A stretch of 64,000 nucleotides of DNA, taken from positions 186,001 through 250,000 of the forward strand of contig CAWFVJ010000021.1 of the NCBI GenBank assembly GCA_963819175.1, given 5' to 3'. Both the position numbers and the translations under genes were made by a program. Of this stretch, positions 60,476 to 64,000 are shown in pieces (position 1 is the stretch's first letter; each line of letters opens with the position of its first letter). The DNA is from CAWBRT01 sp963819175. GTDB lineage: Bacteria; Acidobacteriota; Terriglobia; Terriglobales; Acidobacteriaceae. The notes below the pieces were generated by a model. The model did no database searches, was not told where the DNA came from, and saw only the letters and a list, made by a program, of their open reading frames with translations.

Positions 60476-61192
60476 TTACTCCGGCGGCCGCGCTGATTTC
60501 GGAGTGGCAAATATCTCCGCATCCGAACGGCGCAGGTAATTCGCATCCAGCGCCTCGGACGAGGTCGTCAGGCCCTGGAGGTATTTTGCCACTCCCAGCC
60601 GGGCGATGAGATCCGCCCCTGGGCGCGGAATTTTTTCCACGGCGGAACCTGACTCGCGCACTGCCCTCTCGACGGTTGCGTCCGGCGTGTAGGTAACCGG
60701 CAGGGGGTTGCGTGCGCCCAAGGACGCCGTGAAGTCCTCCAGACTCAGCAGAACCTCGTCAATGCGATGCAGTCTCAGCTCCGAGGGCACTTCGCTGTGG
60801 ATCACCTGGTACTCGCCGACATACGCATCGCCCCGTTGCGCATCCAGCACGGCAACCACGGAACCCGTCTGCCCGCTGGCGGCGGCTGTGGCCTCCAACA
60901 TCGAAACCGCAACGATCGGCTTCCCCAGAGCTTCAGCTAATCCCTTCACCGTCGACAGGCCTACTCGGAGCCCGGTAAACGATCCGGGACCGGAGGCGAC
61001 GGCCAGCAGATCGATAGCGCTCTTGGCCAGAGACGCGCCGTCCAGCAACGCCGCTATCGCCGGAATGAGCTGCGCCGAGTAGGTTCCGCCAGCAATCGGG
61101 GCCACGCCGAGCACCTCGAAGCGCTCCCCGGATCCGCGGGCCAGGGCAACGCTGCCGTCACGGCCCGAAGTATCGATGCCAAGGATAATCAT
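60476..61192 (-). CDS. tsaB: tRNA t6A37 threonylcarbamoyl complex subunit TsaB
   Basis: 238 residues, actin-like ATPase fold: MIILGIDTSGRDGSVAL, LLAVASGPGSFTGLRVGLSTVKGLAEALGKPIVAVSMLEA, VVAVLDAQRGDAYVGEY. TsaB works with TsaD and TsaE to make t6A in tRNA. Only tsaB is here. Followed at four bases by rimI. Confidence 0.95.
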   Translation of the reverse strand: MIILGIDTSGRDGSVALARGSGERFEVLGVAPIAGGTYSAQLIPAIAALLDGASLAKSAIDLLAVASGPGSFTGLRVGLSTVKGLAEALGKPIVAVSMLEATAAASGQTGSVVAVLDAQRGDAYVGEYQVIHSEVPSELRLHRIDEVLLSLEDFTASLGARNPLPVTYTPDATVERAVRESGSAVEKIPRPGADLIARLGVAKYLQGLTTSSEALDANYLRRSDAEIFATPKSARPPE

Positions 61193-61274
61193 TGTCGCCT
61201 TATGCCGCCTTTTGCGCCGCCCCGCTTGATCGATTCGAAGCGCAAGGCATGATTCACGAGGTCAAAGGATAGGC

Positions 61275-62264
61275 TCAGCCGCGTCCAAAGCTGCCGAGAA
61301 TCTCCTCAACCACTGTGTACGGATCGCAGTCATGGCTCGCAATTCTCTCCGCCAGCTGCCGCGCCGCTGTCTCCGTCAGGTAGTCGCGCCTGACACGTTG
61401 CATCAGCTCGGTTCGCAGCATCTCGACCAGGCGTGTGCGCCAGTTCTCGATGCGACGAAGGCGGCCCACGTCAGACCTCTCAAGAAACGCCTCATACTGA
61501 GCGATGGCCATAGCCAATTCGGAGATGCCGCGGCCCTCGCTGGCGACGGTCTTGATAATCGGCGGCGTCCAACTCTCGCCGGCAGCGCCGTCGCGGCCAG
61601 TCTGCCCTCTGACCGGAGCCGTCGACTGCAAAGCGCGGATCTCGCGTTCGACTCGATCGGCGCCGTCGTGATCGCTCTTGTTGACGACGAAGATGTCGGC
61701 AATCTCCATGATTCCCGCCTTGATGGATTGCACGTCGTCTCCCATGCCGGGAACCAGGATCACCAGCGTCACGTCGGCCAGGCGCACGATATCCACTTCA
61801 TCCTGCCCCACACCGACCGTTTCGATCAGCACCACGTCGCGCCCGCTGGCATCGAGCACGGAGGCCACGTCCGCCGTGGTGCTGGCCAGGCCGCCAAGCG
61901 AACCTCGCGTGGCCATGCTGCGAATGTAGATCCCAGGATCGGCGTGGTGCCGCTGCATGCGGATGCGGTCGCCCAGGATCGCGCCTCCGGTGAATGGACT
62001 CGTGGGATCGACCGCGACAATGCCGACACTCTGCTGGCGCTTGCGATACTCCAGCGCCAACTGATCGGTGAGTGTGCTCTTTCCCGATCCCGGAGCACCC
62101 GTGAGGCCCACAATACGAGCACGCCCACTGTAGGGAAAAAGCGCCCGCAGCAACTCGTACGACTCCCGCGTGCGGTCTTCAACCGCGGTAATCGCCTGGG
62201 CCAGGGCGCGCGGACTTCCCTCCCGAATCTTCTCCACCCAGCTTGCGATTGAATCGCTCACCAA
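61275..62264 (-). CDS. meaB: MeaB/ArgK-type GTPase, methylmalonyl-CoA mutase chaperone
   Basis: 329 residues, G3E P-loop GTPase: GLTGAPGSGKSTLTDQLA, VAVDPTSPFTGGAILGDRIRM, IRSMATRGSLGGLA, DVVLIETVGVGQDEVDI and VVNKSDHDGADR. It protects and reloads methylmalonyl-CoA mutase or related B12 mutases; none is in the window. The acyl-CoA dehydrogenase gene lies beyond a repeat element on the opposite strand. Confidence 0.95.
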   Translation of the reverse strand: MVSDSIASWVEKIREGSPRALAQAITAVEDRTRESYELLRALFPYSGRARIVGLTGAPGSGKSTLTDQLALEYRKRQQSVGIVAVDPTSPFTGGAILGDRIRMQRHHADPGIYIRSMATRGSLGGLASTTADVASVLDASGRDVVLIETVGVGQDEVDIVRLADVTLVILVPGMGDDVQSIKAGIMEIADIFVVNKSDHDGADRVEREIRALQSTAPVRGQTGRDGAAGESWTPPIIKTVASEGRGISELAMAIAQYEAFLERSDVGRLRRIENWRTRLVEMLRTELMQRVRRDYLTETAARQLAERIASHDCDPYTVVEEILGSFGRG

Positions 62265-62674
62265 ACGTTCACCAAGTCTTTCTGAACCCTACGGCAAAGG
62301 GAAGTGTAGCAAAACAGGCTGCTGAAAGACTCGTACGAGTGTCATCCTGAGGTTGTGCCGGTTTTGCGGGGTCCCCGACATGCGCCGTATTTGCGAATGT
62401 TGGGGTGGGCGATCGAAGGATCTGCTTTCTTTTCGGCGTGCGCAAAACAGCAGATCCTTCGCTTCGCTCAGGATGACACCCTGAGAAAGTAGTTTTTCAG
62501 CGGCCTTAAAAGCCGCAATTCCAAACCGGCAACATCGCATCGCTGCCGATTTTTCCGGATTTCCCGGTCAAGTCGAGCTACCAATCTGTCGCTATTAGCA
62601 TCTCTTATATATCTATAAGGTTTGCGGTGCGCTGCCCTTTCGGCGCACCCGAGAGAAAGGCATGGAGGAAGCAC
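62265..62674. other. intergenic region mostly occupied by a repeat element
   Basis: 410 bases between divergent meaB and the acyl-CoA dehydrogenase gene. Family B element at 62321-62501; the remaining part (62502-62674) contains the promoter of the dehydrogenase gene. No gene. Confidence 0.5.
62321..62501. repeat. inverted-repeat element, family B
   Basis: Starts GCTGAAAGACTCGTACGAGT and ends with the complement, GCTGAAAAACTACTTTCTCAG on the minus strand; both continue into GTGTCATCCTGAG. Inside, GATCGAAGGATCTGCT and, inverted, AGCGAAGGATCTGCTG flank a unique core. Overall design resembles family A but the ends differ. Confidence 0.7.
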
Positions 62675-63865
62675 TTGAATTTTCAACTTACCGAAGAGCA
62701 GCAGCATCTCCGCAAAACGGTTCGCCAGTTCGCTCAGCATGAAATCGCGCCGCACGTGATGGAGTGGGATGAAGCGTCGTGCTTTCCGCTCGCGACGATC
62801 AAGGAACTCGGCCGGCTTGGGCTGATGGGAGCAATCTTTCCGGTCGAACTCTGCGGCGCGGGCATGGGATACGTCGAATATGCCGCGGCCATCGAAGAGC
62901 TTTCACGCGTCGACGGCTCGGTCGGCATCATCGTCGCCGCGCACACCTCTCTCTGCACCAACCACATCTTTGTCGCCGGCAACCCGGAGCAAAAGCGGAA
63001 GTACGTTCCGCGGCTGGCGAGCGGCGATTGGATTGGCGCCTGGGCGCTCACCGAACCCGGCTCCGGCTCCGACGCAGGCGCAGCGCGCTGCTCGGCCGTC
63101 CGGGTGAAAGACCGGTGGGTGCTGAACGGCACCAAGACTTTCTGCACCAACGGCCACTATGCAGACGTATGCGTGGTTCTGGCCGTTACCGACAAAGCGT
63201 CCCAAGCGCACAGCCGTCATGGCCTCTCGGCTTTCGTGGTCGAGAAGGGGACACCGGGTTTCAAACTCGGGAAGAAGGAGAACAAGCTCGGACTGCGCGC
63301 CAGCGATACCGCCGAACTCATCTTCGAGGATTGCGAGCTGCCTGCTGAAAACCTGCTCGGACACGAAGGCCACGGCTTCACCGATGCCATGCGCATTCTC
63401 GACGGCGGCCGCATCTCGATAGCGGCGCTCGGACTTGGCATGGCACAGGGCGCCTACGATTGCGCGCTTGCATATTCAAAGCAGCGCAAGCAGTTCGGCA
63501 AAGCCATCAGTGAATTTCAAGCCATACAGTGGAAGCTGGCTGACATGGCAACCGAAATCGAAGCTGCCCGCTTGCTCACCCAACGCGCGGCGTGGATGAA
63601 AGATAACGGCATGAAAACCACCCTGGAGTCCGCTATGGCCAAACTCTACGCCAGCGAAGTCGCGGTCAAGGCAGCCAACGAGGCGGTGCAGATCCATGGC
63701 GGCTACGGCTTCATCAAGGACTACCCGGCCGAAAAGTTTTATCGCGACTCCAAGCTCTGCACCATCGGCGAGGGCACCAGCGAAATCCAGCGCATGGTCA
63801 TCGCGCGTCAACTGCTGAGCGATGAACACGCGATGCGCAATAACCCTGCGACGAGAGCAGCGTGA
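62675..63865 (+). CDS. acyl-CoA dehydrogenase
   Basis: 396 residues, FAD enzyme of beta-oxidation type. LTEEQQHLRKTVRQFAQHEIAP, GGLGLMG-like RLGLMGAIFPVELCGAG, IGAWALTEPGSGSDAG, KENKLGLRASDTAEL, QFGKAISEFQAIQWKLADMATE, and QIHGGYGFIKDYPAEKFYRDSKLCTIGEGTSEIQ, with the catalytic Glu in the IGEGTSEIQ region. Start TTG 62675 (LNFQLTEEQQ) has GGAGG six bases upstream. Chain length and the 'short-chain' motifs fit butyryl-CoA-type enzymes, but chain-length preference is not certain. Confidence 0.94.
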   Translation: MNFQLTEEQQHLRKTVRQFAQHEIAPHVMEWDEASCFPLATIKELGRLGLMGAIFPVELCGAGMGYVEYAAAIEELSRVDGSVGIIVAAHTSLCTNHIFVAGNPEQKRKYVPRLASGDWIGAWALTEPGSGSDAGAARCSAVRVKDRWVLNGTKTFCTNGHYADVCVVLAVTDKASQAHSRHGLSAFVVEKGTPGFKLGKKENKLGLRASDTAELIFEDCELPAENLLGHEGHGFTDAMRILDGGRISIAALGLGMAQGAYDCALAYSKQRKQFGKAISEFQAIQWKLADMATEIEAARLLTQRAAWMKDNGMKTTLESAMAKLYASEVAVKAANEAVQIHGGYGFIKDYPAEKFYRDSKLCTIGEGTSEIQRMVIARQLLSDEHAMRNNPATRAA

Positions 63866-63872
63866 GAGAACT

Positions 63873-63909
63873 ACCCCACGTCAGCCCGAAAGACGGGCGG
63901 GACGTGGGG
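63873..63909 (+). terminator. nested hairpin after the acyl-CoA dehydrogenase gene
   Basis: CCCCACGTC-AGCCCGAAAGACGGGC-GGGACGTGGGG: two stacked stems, no U tract. A second dyad CCCACATC...GATGTGGG follows at 63926-63955. They could end transcription or be interspersed repeat units; weak as a classic terminator. Confidence 0.45.
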
Positions 63910-64000
63910 CACCTACACGGTGGCGCCCACATCCGCTGAAATTCGCAGATGTGGGACTCGCCGGCGGATCAGGAGATTGGCCTTGCCTCGTGCGTCGCTT

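Overview
The window looks like a chromosomal segment of an Acidobacteriota bacterium, probably class Terriglobia (Koribacter-like). This is inferred from the GC-rich coding sequence, a tandem DUF507 pair, Kelch/HYDIN-type and PEP-CTERM secreted proteins, families of short interspersed inverted-repeat elements, and many GTG/TTG starts. Almost everything is ordinary vertically inherited chromosome. I see no prophage, insertion-sequence transposase, CRISPR array, rRNA or tRNA gene.

Layout. 1-10.6 kb: end of a NUDIX hydrolase, a cold-shock gene with a terminator, PolX, a membrane-anchored protein, an MbfA-like rubrerythrin/VIT1 iron exporter, RecJ, two DUF507 genes, an isolated DUF3800 gene, QueG, a PilZ protein and a second cold-shock gene. 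11-16.5 kb: a YihY/BrkB membrane protein, a secreted LolA-fold-like protein, two kinds of small inverted-repeat element, and FtsK. 16.6-20.1 kb: one large secreted Kelch plus HYDIN-repeat gene, broken and with a garbled centre. 20.5-28.5 kb: GalE, an unusual Amt homologue behind a Ser/Thr kinase and a PP2C phosphatase, then an APC permease with a BBP2-type porin.

28.8-31.8 kb holds the most interesting locus: a four-gene operon (Cys-rich secreted precursor, DUF692/MNIO enzyme, DUF2063 partner, DoxX membrane protein). Its gene order is that of bufferin/gig metallophore operons, but the precursor is an unusual internally duplicated Cys-Lys-Gly repeat peptide. A near-perfect Fur box lies upstream. 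The same 15-bp palindrome (apart from the central base) recurs about 7 kb away, in front of feoA-feoB (39.1-41.2 kb), which suggests both loci answer to iron. feoA carries a +1 frameshift at a TGA codon.

32-39 kb: a PAS histidine kinase, a split chromate transporter, a PEP-CTERM protein, two Acidobacteria-type hypotheticals and an XRE/S24 regulator. 41.5-48.2 kb: a thioesterase, UvrA, a tiny membrane protein and transketolase. 48.5-54.5 kb: a nucleoside-salvage neighbourhood (secreted adenosine deaminase, HPRT, DeoC, NupC, PNP, a uridine-kinase-like protein), able in principle to break down external nucleosides, import them and salvage base and sugar. 54.6-64 kb: an HNH protein; a minus-strand run psd-pssA-(Usg-like Asd paralogue)-lptE-holA joined by overlapping stops and starts, with holA probably starting at CTG; DUF465; rimI-tsaB; meaB; and an acyl-CoA dehydrogenase.
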